This document shows, piece by piece, positions 1 through 7,078 of a stretch of 9,861 nt of DNA. Each line of letters opens with the position of its first letter. Within the stretch, counting starts at the first letter, position 1. The notes under the pieces are model-generated. The model worked only from the letters and a program-made list of their open reading frames with translations, did not search any database and had not been told where the DNA came from. The position numbers and the translations under genes are program-made. The DNA lies in NCBI GenBank assembly GCA_031082105.1, contig JAVHLO010000003.1, forward strand, positions 1,620 through 11,480, given 5' to 3'. Origin of the DNA: Planctomycetota bacterium (lineage in GTDB: Bacteria > Planctomycetota > MHYJ01 > JACQXL01 > JAVHLO01).

Positions 1-1587
1 GGCCTTGCGGAGCAGCTTGAGCGCGCTTTCGTAGAGCGACTCCAGTTCGCCGCACTCCTTGAGCCTGGCTTTGAGCTGCTTGTGCGCCTCGGCTCTCCGG
101 GCCGAGACGAACTCCGGCGGCCTGTTCTTGTACGCGGCGATATCGGCGGGGAGCCTGTCGCGGCAGAATCGCTCGATCGCTTCGTCGAGCCGCATGTGTT
201 CGGTCCCCCTTATCCTGGCCCCGGCGGGACTTGTATTAATGCATCTTCGGCCGCTGTTCGCGCAAAGGAGGTCGAAATCCCTCAGGTACGAAAACATGAG
301 CTCATCGGTGTATATCTGCTTGCCGGCGACGTCGGCGACCTTTGTCGCGCCGGGCCGGAGGCGCATCATCGATTCCCACTCCTTCATCAGGTACGTGTTG
401 AACCTGTTCACCTGCGGCAGCCACTGGTCGTAGATCGCCGTGCCGGGCACGTGGGTGATATTGTACGGGTACGCCAGGTCCTGTCCCACGAAGATTATCG
501 GGTCGCCGCCGGTGTACTCTGCGAAAAAAAAGACAAGGTGCGCGACGGTCGCGCCCATATCGAGCTCGCCCTTCGGGGCGGTCCCGCCGATGAGGAGGGA
601 CATCATCGCGTCCTGGAAGAAGACCTTCGGGCCGGCGTGGGCCGAAACGGCCTCCCAGCTCGCCTTGGGGTCGCAGATGAGCGGACAACCCGTGCCGGCG
701 GGGATGTTCTCGAAGTAGCGCGCGGAGATCCTGTTATAGTCGATGACCGCGGTGAAGTCGGGCACGATCCCGTTGTTCATCAGCGCCTTGTAGGCCGTGC
801 TCACGGCAAGGACGATCGCGCGGCCCTTCACCTTGCGGATCGCCTCCATGCCGGGTCGGAGCGACGGTCCTGCGGACGCCACGATGACGGGCCTCCCCTT
901 GAACCGATCGCGAAGCTGCTCGACCCCGTCGCCTTCGACATAGTGCACGACGTTGCAGATGCGGTTCTCCATATTACGGCGCGGGAGGATCATCCCGGTG
1001 CGTATCATGGTCGACGCCGCCTGCCTGAACTCGCCAAGCCCTTTTCTCACCTCATCATAGAAGCCGGGGAATGCCGTGGTGCACGCCGGATGGGCTACGA
1101 TGACCGGCTGGGTCGTGAAATAGAAATCAACGAAATTGCGAAGGAACTCGTAGAGGTCGCCCGCATTCATGCCGACCCACCAGATGACATGTGGGTCGGC
1201 CAGCATGTCGTCCATCCCAACCGACTCCATGGCGGCGCGCAGGGTGGATAGATCCTTTTCGATCACGATCATGTACGATTCCCTGGGCAGCCGGCGGAAG
1301 ATCTTCAGCGCGTGGTAGCCGAGACCGAACCCGAGCAAGATGAAGACGCTCAGCGGCTTCATCGGGAACTGGTCGATGAACCGCGCGGCCTCCGTGTCCG
1401 GGTCGTACCTGCTGTGCAGGAAGACGTGCGCGCCGGCCTCGCCCTGCACGGCGAGGGTAGGCAGGCCGCTTCGGGCCGCGGATACCGCGGCCGCCGGACT
1501 CGCGTCCGTCACGGCGATCCGCGCCGCCAGCTCGGGGCAGCCCTTGCGGAGCGCGTCGATGTTGCGCTGGAATGTCTCTTCCTCCAT
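1..1587 (-). CDS. DUF115/MptE-like, Maf-type glycosyltransferase family protein (C-terminus cut by window edge)
   Basis: The minus strand reads open from ATG at 1587 to base 1: 529 codons, no stop seen. An in-frame TGA 33 bases upstream, with no start codon between, makes 1587 the first possible start. The N-terminal part (about 1-200) carries a YDP..EA segment and a GFGLGYH stretch. The core has GRPVIVASAGPSL (ASAGPSL at about 237-243), VIDY with Asp283, and VGQDLAY (about 367-373) followed by THVPGT. This order is typical of DUF115/MptE-like proteins, which include Maf motility accessory factors that add nonulosonic acid sugars to flagellin. The visible C-terminal part (from about 470) is charged and probably helical. 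The family call is solid; flagellin or another protein as acceptor is inference, since no flagellar gene is present. It is divergent from leuS. Codons 353-355 (Phe-Phe-Phe) lie on a T8 run. Confidence 0.85.
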   Translation of the reverse strand, partial: MEEETFQRNIDALRKGCPELAARIAVTDASPAAAVSAARSGLPTLAVQGEAGAHVFLHSRYDPDTEAARFIDQFPMKPLSVFILLGFGLGYHALKIFRRLPRESYMIVIEKDLSTLRAAMESVGMDDMLADPHVIWWVGMNAGDLYEFLRNFVDFYFTTQPVIVAHPACTTAFPGFYDEVRKGLGEFRQAASTMIRTGMILPRRNMENRICNVVHYVEGDGVEQLRDRFKGRPVIVASAGPSLRPGMEAIRKVKGRAIVLAVSTAYKALMNNGIVPDFTAVIDYNRISARYFENIPAGTGCPLICDPKASWEAVSAHAGPKVFFQDAMMSLLIGGTAPKGELDMGATVAHLVFFFAEYTGGDPIIFVGQDLAYPYNITHVPGTAIYDQWLPQVNRFNTYLMKEWESMMRLRPGATKVADVAGKQIYTDELMFSYLRDFDLLCANSGRRCINTSPAGARIRGTEHMRLDEAIERFCRDRLPADIAAYKNRPPEFVSARRAEAHKQLKARLKECGELESLYESALKLLRKA

Positions 1588-1593
1588 GGCGGT

Positions 1594-1621
1594 ATTATAG
1601 CGGCTGTCTTGACAAAGTCAA
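1594..1621 (-). promoter_or_regulatory. Sigma-70-type promoter of the DUF115 gene, predicted leaderless
   Basis: On the minus strand a -35 box TTGACT (1616-1621) and a perfect -10 box TATAAT (1594-1599) are separated by 16 bases. Only six bases (ACCGCC) lie between the -10 box and the ATG at 1587. Transcription would therefore start at or next to the start codon, and there is no room for a Shine-Dalgarno site. The boxes are seen directly; activity and the leaderless transcript are inferred. Confidence 0.65.
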
Positions 1622-1637
1622 TTGAATTAGCTTGACA
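1609..1637. repeat. Three TTGAC half-sites in alternating orientation in the divergent promoter region
   Basis: TTGAC occurs on the plus strand at 1609-1613 and 1632-1636 and on the minus strand at 1617-1621. The first two half-sites form an inverted repeat TTGAC-AAA-GTCAA (1609-1621), and the last two an inverted repeat with a 10-base centre. Two of the three coincide with the -35 boxes of the opposing promoters, so part of the symmetry is explained by promoter consensus. A regulator binding here could affect both genes, but no regulator is identified. Confidence 0.4.
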
Positions 1638-1660
1638 ACGAACCGAATGAGTGCTATATT
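1632..1660 (+). promoter_or_regulatory. Sigma-70-type promoter of leuS
   Basis: A consensus -35 box TTGACA (1632-1637) and a -10 box TATATT (1655-1660) are separated by exactly 17 bases. Transcription would start near 1667, giving a leader of about 57 bases before the leuS ATG at 1724. The region is AT-rich compared with the flanking genes, as expected of a promoter. I see no T-box elements, leader peptide or terminator in the leader, so tRNA-responsive control of leuS is not supported. Confidence 0.7.
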
Positions 1661-1723
1661 ACCAATTCGATTTTTCGGACCGGATGGTCACATTTGCTTG
1701 CCGGAAATTAGGTTAGTGAGTAG

Positions 1724-4270
1724 ATGGAGAAGCGTCAATACGATTTCAAGGCGATTGAGCCCAAATGGCAACAGTACTGGCTCAAGAACAAGCTCTTTGA
1801 GTGCGACCTCGAGTCTGACAAACCGAAGTTCTACTCTCTCGTGATGTTTCCATACCCATCGGGCGACCTGCATGTCGGTCACGGCCGGAACTACATCCTG
1901 GGCGATGCCGTGGTCAGATACAAGACGATGCAGGGGGTCAACGTCCTTTCGCCAATGGGCTGGGACGCCTTCGGGCTTCCGGCCGAGAACGCGGCCGTCA
2001 AGAACGGCATCCACCCCGGCGAATGGACAATGAAGAACATCGAGCGGATGAGACAGCAGATCATGAGCTGGGGCGCCGCTTACGACTGGACACGCGAGGT
2101 CGCCACCTGTCACCCCAAGTACTACAAGTGGACACAGTGGCTCTTCCTGCAGCTTTTCAACGCCGGGCTGGCGTATCGCAAGCGGGCGCCGGTCAACTGG
2201 TGCCCGGTATGCACGACTCTGGCGAACGAAGAGGTGGCCGATGGCCGCTGTGTCCGGTGCGAATCTGAAGTCACGCTGCGCCATCTCGATCAGTGGTTCC
2301 TGAAGATCACAAAATACGCCGACAGGCTTGTTGACGACCTCGATACGCTCGAGAACTGGCCGGAGCGGATACTCCTCATGCAGGAGAACTGGATCGGCCG
2401 GAGCGAGGGCGCGGAAATCCATTTTCCCGTCGAGCCGACCGGTGAGTCACTCACCTGTTTCACGACCAGGCCCGACACGATCTACGGCGTGACCTTTCTT
2501 GCGCTGGCCCCGGAGCATCCGGCGGTGGAGAAGCTCTGCGCCAAGGGCGCGCAGCGTGAGAAGATCAGGGAGTTCGTCGAAAAGGTCTGCGAGAAGACCG
2601 CCGAGGAGCGGACGGGGGCCGGCGCGGAGAAGGTCGGCGTCTTCACCGGCAAGATGGCGCTCAACCCGCTGAACGAGGAGCGCGTGCCCATCTGGGTGAC
2701 CAACTACGTGCTGAAAGAGTACGGCACTGGCGCCGTGATGGGTGTGCCTGCGCACGACCAGCGCGATTTCGAGTTCGCGCGCAAGAACGGAATCCCGGTC
2801 AGGGCCGTCATTCAACCGCCCGGCGAGGCCCTTGATGGCGCTACGATGTCGGCCGCCTATGAGGGCGACGGCGTCCAGGTCAACTCAGGCGAGTTCTCCG
2901 GACTGCCCAACAGGTTCGCAATGGCCAAGATCATCGAGGCCATGGAGGAGAGAGGCGTCGGCAGCCGGAAGACCACCTACAAGCTCCACGACTGGCTGAT
3001 TTCGCGGCAGAGGTACTGGGGAGCGCCCATACCGATAGTCCACTGTCCTGACTGCGGCCCCGTGGCGGTGCCCGACAAGAAGCTGCCTGTGCTGCTGCCG
3101 GAGATCACCGAATTGAAACCGAGCGGCAAGAGTCCGCTGGCGATGATCGATTCGTTCGTGAAGACGACCTGCCCCAAGTGCAAAAAGCCCGCCACGCGTG
3201 ATACCGATACGCTCGCGCAGTGGCTCTGTTCCTGCTGGTATTTCCTGCGGTACCTCTCGCCGAGGGACGACAAGCGCCCGTTCAACGTGGAAGTGCTGGA
3301 CAGATGGATGCCGGTCGACCAGTACATCGGCGGGGCCGAACACGCCGTGCTGCACCTGCTCTACACGCGCTTTGTGATCAAGGCGCTCTTCGATCTCGGT
3401 CTTGTCAACTTCGAAGAGCCGTTCGCGGCGCTCTTCAACCAGGGGACCATCACCAAGATCTCGAGCATGACCGGAAAACTCGAGAAGATGTCGAAATCGC
3501 GTGGGAACGTGGTTCCGCCAGACCCGCTCGTCGAGCAGTACGGCGCAGACACCGTCCGCCTCTACACGCTCTTCATCGGACCGCCCGAGAAGGACGCCGA
3601 GTGGATCGATGACGGCATCATTGGCCCGCACAGGTTCCTCTTCCGGCTGTGGGAGGCCGTGGCGCAGAACGTCGAGCGCCTCGAAGGCGTGCCATTGCCG
3701 GGCAAGTCGGCTGCGGACACGTCTCCGACGGTCAAAGACCTCAGGAGAAAAACGCACGCGACAATCAAGAATGTCACGGACGACATCGATGGCGATTTCC
3801 ACTTCAATACTTCGATCAGCTCTGTCATGGAGCTTGTGAACGAGGTCTACGGCCTCGGGCCGTTCGACAAGCTGGACAAGAAATCGCTTCCCGCCCTGAG
3901 AGAGGCGCTGGAAGCGGCGGTGCTGTTGATGGCGCCCATGGTGCCGCACATATCCGAGGAGCTGTGGACGATGCTTGGGCACGAGCCGTCGGTGCTGAAG
4001 GTGAGATGGCCGAAACACAATCCCGAGCTGCTCAAGGTGGAAGCGGTGGAGCTGGTCGTCCAGGTGAACGGCAAGCTGAGGGGGCGGGTGAACGCGCCCG
4101 CCGGTGCCTCCGAGGACGATGTCAAGAAGCTGGCCATGGCGTGCGAGACCGTCAAGAAATTCCTCGGCGATGCCCGGATCATCGACACCATCGTTGTGCC
4201 CGGGAGACTGGTGAACATCGTCACGGAGTCAAAGGACCAGGGAAAGACAGAAACGTCCGAGCCGAAGTAG
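1724..4270 (+). CDS. leuS: Leucyl-tRNA synthetase (bacterial type)
   Basis: This 848-residue class I synthetase charges tRNA-Leu with leucine in the cytoplasm. The signature HVGH is at residues 50-53 and KMSKS at 588-592. A zinc-knuckle-like segment CPVC...CVRC follows the first half of the Rossmann fold. The CP1 editing domain shows TTRPDTIYG and GTGAVMGVPAHDQRD, which clear mischarged tRNA. A second cysteine set (HCPDC, then CPKC) precedes DTDT and SCWYFLRY. The anticodon-binding helical domain and the C-terminal VNGKLRGRV segment are present, so the protein looks complete; bacterial LeuRS is usually about 800-880 residues. The stretch before KMSKS is short (LFNQGTITK...), without the long leucine-specific insertion of the E. 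coli enzyme. The Shine-Dalgarno match is poor (AGG about 12 bases upstream), but the N-terminus aligns well with the family start. Confidence 0.98.
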   Translation: MEKRQYDFKAIEPKWQQYWLKNKLFECDLESDKPKFYSLVMFPYPSGDLHVGHGRNYILGDAVVRYKTMQGVNVLSPMGWDAFGLPAENAAVKNGIHPGEWTMKNIERMRQQIMSWGAAYDWTREVATCHPKYYKWTQWLFLQLFNAGLAYRKRAPVNWCPVCTTLANEEVADGRCVRCESEVTLRHLDQWFLKITKYADRLVDDLDTLENWPERILLMQENWIGRSEGAEIHFPVEPTGESLTCFTTRPDTIYGVTFLALAPEHPAVEKLCAKGAQREKIREFVEKVCEKTAEERTGAGAEKVGVFTGKMALNPLNEERVPIWVTNYVLKEYGTGAVMGVPAHDQRDFEFARKNGIPVRAVIQPPGEALDGATMSAAYEGDGVQVNSGEFSGLPNRFAMAKIIEAMEERGVGSRKTTYKLHDWLISRQRYWGAPIPIVHCPDCGPVAVPDKKLPVLLPEITELKPSGKSPLAMIDSFVKTTCPKCKKPATRDTDTLAQWLCSCWYFLRYLSPRDDKRPFNVEVLDRWMPVDQYIGGAEHAVLHLLYTRFVIKALFDLGLVNFEEPFAALFNQGTITKISSMTGKLEKMSKSRGNVVPPDPLVEQYGADTVRLYTLFIGPPEKDAEWIDDGIIGPHRFLFRLWEAVAQNVERLEGVPLPGKSAADTSPTVKDLRRKTHATIKNVTDDIDGDFHFNTSISSVMELVNEVYGLGPFDKLDKKSLPALREALEAAVLLMAPMVPHISEELWTMLGHEPSVLKVRWPKHNPELLKVEAVELVVQVNGKLRGRVNAPAGASEDDVKKLAMACETVKKFLGDARIIDTIVVPGRLVNIVTESKDQGKTETSEPK

Positions 4271-4294
4271 CGGATGCGGGTTGAGCCGGTTGGG

Positions 4295-4316
4295 CCAAGC
4301 GCGTTGGGGCGCTGGG
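4295..4316 (+). other. Small GC-rich stem-loop after leuS
   Basis: AGCGC (4298-4302) pairs with GCGCT (4309-4313) around a six-base loop. After one A-G mismatch, CC (4295-4296) pairs with GG (4315-4316). It lies 25 bases past the leuS stop. No T-run follows, so it is not a convincing Rho-independent terminator, and transcription may continue into the methyltransferase gene. The rest of the 170-base spacer (4271-4440) holds no gene or clear promoter that I can see. Confidence 0.25.
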
Positions 4317-4429
4317 CGGCGTCTCGACGGACTCAGACACCGCAGGAAGACCCGATCCCAAGGTCGGCGTTGTGATCACGTCGTCTGCAATGTGTGCATT
4401 CTCAGCTACTCGCATCCGGCAGCCTGCTC

Positions 4430-4433
4430 GGAG
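4430..4433 (+). promoter_or_regulatory. Ribosome binding site deciding the methyltransferase start
   Basis: GGAG lies seven bases before the ATG at 4441, a good Shine-Dalgarno position. The reading frame also extends upstream to a GTG at 4372, but I see no binding site for that start, and the extra 23 residues do not resemble a methyltransferase N-terminus. The ATG at 4441 is therefore preferred. Confidence 0.6.
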
Positions 4434-4440
4434 TGAGTTC

Positions 4441-5370
4441 ATGGCGCAGAAGCACCGACCGAATTCGGTCGTGGCTACCGACGGTATTGCCGCCGTCAAG
4501 AAGCTTGAGGCGTCCAGCGTTCATCTCATCCTCAGCGACATCCCCTACGGAATCGGTGCGGATGAATGGGACGTTCTTCACAACAACACAAATTCAGCTC
4601 TTCTCGGGACAAGTCCGGCACAGACTCGCGCAGGAGCCGTCTTTCGGCGGAGAGGCAAGCCCTTGAACGGTTGGTCCGAGGCCGATCGCCGGATTCCGAT
4701 CGAGTATCAGCGCTGGTGCGAGTCCTTTGCCGGGGAATGGCTGCGAATTCTCAAGCCGGGCGGGTCAGCGCTGGTCTTCGCCGGCCGCCGTTTGGCCCAT
4801 CGGTGCGTAGTCGCACTCGAGGATGCCGGCTTCACCTTCAAAGACTCGCTGGCTTGGCTGCGCGAGTCCGCCCCACATCGCGCACAGCGCATCACCATCG
4901 TCTTCCAGCGACGGGGTGATGAACGTAGCGCGAACCAATGGGATGGCTGGCGGATTGGCAACCTGCGGCCGACTTTTGAGCCGATCCTGTGGTTCGTCAA
5001 ACCGTATGCCATCGGGACAACCATCACGGACAACATTTTAGCTCACGGCGTCGGCGCCTTCAACGAAGAGGCATTTGTACGCTACGAGCGAGTTCCTGAC
5101 AACGTGTTGAGGTCCGGCTTCGCCAAGGGTGAGGGAGGCCGCCATGTCGCCCAGAAGCCGGCCAGGCTGCTCCAGGCACTGATCGAATTGACAACTCTTC
5201 CAGGGCACCTCGTCCTCGACCCGTTCTGCGGCAGTGGTTCCACACTCGTCGCGGCGAAGTCGACCGGTCGCGCGTACCTGGGATTTGAAGTCGATCATAA
5301 GGCAGTCAAGGTTGCCAGAGAGCGTCTTGCGCGGGCTTTTCCGGAGAGTGCTGACAGAGTGGTGTCATGA
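4441..5370 (+). CDS. DNA methyltransferase, beta-class (N6-adenine or N4-cytosine), with DIPY motif IV
   Basis: This 309-residue protein should transfer a methyl group from S-adenosylmethionine to an exocyclic base amine in DNA. The catalytic motif IV comes first (SDIPYG, DIPY at 33-36). QKP (238-240, motif X) and DPFCGSGS (260-267, motif I, cofactor binding) come near the C-terminus, followed by GFEVD. This permuted order, IV before X and I, marks the beta class. The middle contains LKPGGSALVFAGRR, PHRAQRI and NLRPTFEPILWFVKPY, with the target-recognition part probably here. Motif IV is usually (D/N/S)PP(Y/F/W), so the isoleucine is unusual. No restriction endonuclease is recognisable nearby; it looks like an orphan methylase. 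It seems to use a more mixed codon set than its neighbours, which hints at transfer, though I did not count codons. Its TGA overlaps the ATG of the ABC ATPase gene. The recognition sequence cannot be predicted. Confidence 0.88.
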   Translation: MAQKHRPNSVVATDGIAAVKKLEASSVHLILSDIPYGIGADEWDVLHNNTNSALLGTSPAQTRAGAVFRRRGKPLNGWSEADRRIPIEYQRWCESFAGEWLRILKPGGSALVFAGRRLAHRCVVALEDAGFTFKDSLAWLRESAPHRAQRITIVFQRRGDERSANQWDGWRIGNLRPTFEPILWFVKPYAIGTTITDNILAHGVGAFNEEAFVRYERVPDNVLRSGFAKGEGGRHVAQKPARLLQALIELTTLPGHLVLDPFCGSGSTLVAAKSTGRAYLGFEVDHKAVKVARERLARAFPESADRVVS

Positions 5371-6305
5371 TAGAAGTCCATGAACTCACGAAGACCTACG
5401 GCGATCTCGTGGCCGTCAATCGAGTATCGTTCAAGATCGATCGCGGCGAGATTGTCGGCCTGCTGGGCCCGAACGGCGCAGGCAAGACGACGACGATCCG
5501 CGTGCTGACGACGTTTCTGGCGCCGACGGCAGGCAGGCTGACCGTGGCCGGCCATGACGTCGAAAAGGATCCGCTCGAAGTGCGCCGGAAGCTGGGGTAC
5601 CTGCCCGAGAGCGCGCCACTCTACGAGGACATGCGTGTCAGGGACTACCTGCGATTCGTCGCCGACGCGCGCCGTGTTCCGCGCACCGCCCGGCACGCGC
5701 GAATCTCCTATGTCGCCGACCATTGCGGGCTCAGAGGCGTGATGGGCAGGCCGATCTCGGAACTGTCGAAGGGATACAGGCAGCGGGTCGGCCTCGCACA
5801 GGCGCTCGTCCATGACCCGGAGATTGTGGTTCTCGACGAGCCGACGAGCGGCCTCGACCCGAACCAGATCGTCGAAATCCGCAACCTCATCCGGGATATC
5901 GGGCGGCAGAAGACCGTGATCCTGTCGACACACATCCTCCAGGAGGTCGCCGCGCTCTGCTCGAGGATCATCGTGATCCACAGGGGAAAGATCGTGGCGG
6001 ACGGAAGCCAGGCCGGATTGAGGGAACAGGCGGACAAAGAGTCCGTCTTCTTCATTGCTGTGGAGGCTGAGCCGGCGGAGGTCGCCGCCAGGCTCGGGGC
6101 CGTCCAGGGCGTCAAGGCGGTCGAGAAGGCCGATGGCGAGGCGCTGCCGGGCTTCCACAGGTTCAGACTGCTCGCAGACAAATCCGCCGACATCGCGCCG
6201 CGTCTGCACCAGTGTGTCACCGGCAACAAGTGGCGGATGTCGGAGCTCAGCAAACTGAGCGTGACGCTGGAAGACGTGTTCAGAAAACTCACCCGCGACG
6301 AATAG
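5367..6305 (+). CDS. ABC transporter ATP-binding protein, GldA-like
   Basis: This 312-residue cytoplasmic ATPase would power the membrane partner encoded next. Walker A GPNGAGKT is at 34-41. The Q-loop position reads GYLPE (Glu81 in place of Gln), as is common in this subfamily. The signature LSKGYRQR begins at 133. Walker B is IVVLDE (153-158), followed by the D-loop SGLD (161-164), and the switch histidine is His189. After about residue 215 a C-terminal extension of roughly 95 residues ends in LEDVFRKLT, typical of ABC-2 exporter ATPases such as GldA and other drug- or polysaccharide-type exporters. Its ATG shares bases with the methyltransferase TGA (ATGA), and no good Shine-Dalgarno site precedes it, so translational coupling is likely. 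The permease starts 10 bases downstream. The substrate is unknown; the Gld assignment rests on the gene set as much as on this protein. Confidence 0.93.
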   Translation: MIEVHELTKTYGDLVAVNRVSFKIDRGEIVGLLGPNGAGKTTTIRVLTTFLAPTAGRLTVAGHDVEKDPLEVRRKLGYLPESAPLYEDMRVRDYLRFVADARRVPRTARHARISYVADHCGLRGVMGRPISELSKGYRQRVGLAQALVHDPEIVVLDEPTSGLDPNQIVEIRNLIRDIGRQKTVILSTHILQEVAALCSRIIVIHRGKIVADGSQAGLREQADKESVFFIAVEAEPAEVAARLGAVQGVKAVEKADGEALPGFHRFRLLADKSADIAPRLHQCVTGNKWRMSELSKLSVTLEDVFRKLTRDE

Positions 6306-6306
6306 C

Positions 6307-6311
6307 GGAGG
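6307..6311 (+). promoter_or_regulatory. Ribosome binding site of the permease gene
   Basis: GGAGG begins just after the ATPase stop codon and lies four bases before the ATG at 6316, slightly closer than usual. Two more in-frame ATGs (6325, 6328) lie 13 or more bases from it, so 6316 remains the best start. Confidence 0.6.
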
Positions 6312-6315
6312 TCCC

Positions 6316-7047
6316 ATGCGAAACATGATGGTCATCGCTCGACGTGAATTCATGGCGTACTTCAATTCGCCCATCGCGTACGTGTTCATGGTTGTGTTCC
6401 TGCTCCTCTCGAGCCTGAACTTCGTGCTGGCGGAGCATTTCTTCCTTGTCAACCAGGCGACGATGAGGCCGTTCTTCGAGTCGTTACCGTGGATATTCAT
6501 CGTGCTCGTTCCCGCCGTGGCCATGCGCCTCTGGTCCGAGGAAAAGAAAAGCGGCACGCTGGAGCTGCTATTGACCCTGCCTATGCGGCACGTCGAGATC
6601 ATGATCGGGAAGTTCCTCGCCGCGTGGGCGTTCGTGGCGTTGACGGTGCTTCTGACGCTGCCGATGGTATTCTTCGTGTCCATGATGGGCGAACTGGACT
6701 GGGGTCCGGTCATCGGCGGCTACGTTGCCGCGATCCTCATGGGCGGCGCGTACCTCGCGATCGGGATGTTCGTTTCCGCTCTGACCAAGAACCAGATCCT
6801 GTCGTATGTGGGCGCGGCCGTCGTGTGTCTCTGCTTCGTCGTGATGGGGCAGGGCAACGTGCTTCACAGCATGAACGACATGCTCCCGCAGGCCGTGCAT
6901 GTCTTCACGTCCGCGAGCTTCGTCCCGCACTTCGAGAATATCTCGCGTGGGGTGATCGATACGAAGGACCTGGTCCACTTCGCGTCGGTGATACTGCTGT
7001 TCCTCGGTTTGAACTACCTTGTCCTTGACACGCGCAGGCATGCGTGA
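6316..7047 (+). CDS. ABC-2 type permease, GldF-like
   Basis: This 243-residue integral membrane protein would form the channel of the exporter with the preceding ATPase. It opens with a short cytoplasmic segment (RREFMAYFNSPIAYVF) typical of GldF/NosY-type permeases. About six hydrophobic segments follow, near residues 20-40, 58-75, 100-122, 132-153, 163-184 and 220-238. Between the second and third, RLWSEEKKSGTLELLLTLP matches the conserved cytoplasmic loop of ABC-2 permeases (W-E-E-K-x-x-G-T-x-E-x-L-L), thought to contact the ATPase. The length is normal for the family. It is 10 bases after the ATPase gene and 31 bases before the best start of the GldG-like gene, so the cassette is probably one operon. 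The transported molecule cannot be read from the sequence. Confidence 0.92.
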   Translation: MRNMMVIARREFMAYFNSPIAYVFMVVFLLLSSLNFVLAEHFFLVNQATMRPFFESLPWIFIVLVPAVAMRLWSEEKKSGTLELLLTLPMRHVEIMIGKFLAAWAFVALTVLLTLPMVFFVSMMGELDWGPVIGGYVAAILMGGAYLAIGMFVSALTKNQILSYVGAAVVCLCFVVMGQGNVLHSMNDMLPQAVHVFTSASFVPHFENISRGVIDTKDLVHFASVILLFLGLNYLVLDTRRHA

Positions 7048-7059
7048 GGGCCTGCCTGC
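7034..7059 (+). repeat. Intercistronic inverted repeat around the permease stop codon
   Basis: GCAGGCA (7034-7040) and TGCCTGC (7053-7059) are perfectly complementary, seven base pairs with a 12-base loop. The loop contains the permease TGA (7045-7047). In RNA it could form a hairpin at the junction between the permease and GldG-like genes. No T-run follows, so it is not a typical terminator. Confidence 0.4.
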
Positions 7060-7078
7060 ATTGTTCACGAGTGTGCCC

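Noticed and set aside
82..1251. Long open frame on the plus strand opposite the DUF115 gene
   Set aside because: It is antisense to a gene with clear family motifs; its protein is rich in Arg, His, Val and Gly as expected from the complement of GC-rich codons, and shows no recognisable domain.
1678..1689. Small hairpin GACC-GGAT-GGTC in the leuS leader
   Set aside because: Only four base pairs, no extension and no T-run; too weak to call an attenuator or T-box.
4271..4418. 8-base inverted repeat CGGATGCG (4271-4278) and CGCATCCG (4411-4418) flanking most of the leuS-methyltransferase spacer, plus an 8-base palindrome GTGATCAC at 4372-4379
   Set aside because: Considered as ends of an inserted element, but the match is short, does not enclose the methyltransferase, and no target duplication or transposase is seen. 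Chance is a sufficient explanation.
4372..4440. GTG-initiated 23-residue extension of the methyltransferase
   Set aside because: No Shine-Dalgarno site at the GTG, whereas GGAG sits seven bases before the ATG at 4441; the extra residues do not resemble the family.
5295..6713. Minus-strand open frame opposite the ABC ATPase and permease
   Set aside because: It is antisense to genes with intact Walker and ABC-2 motifs, and no domain is recognisable in it.
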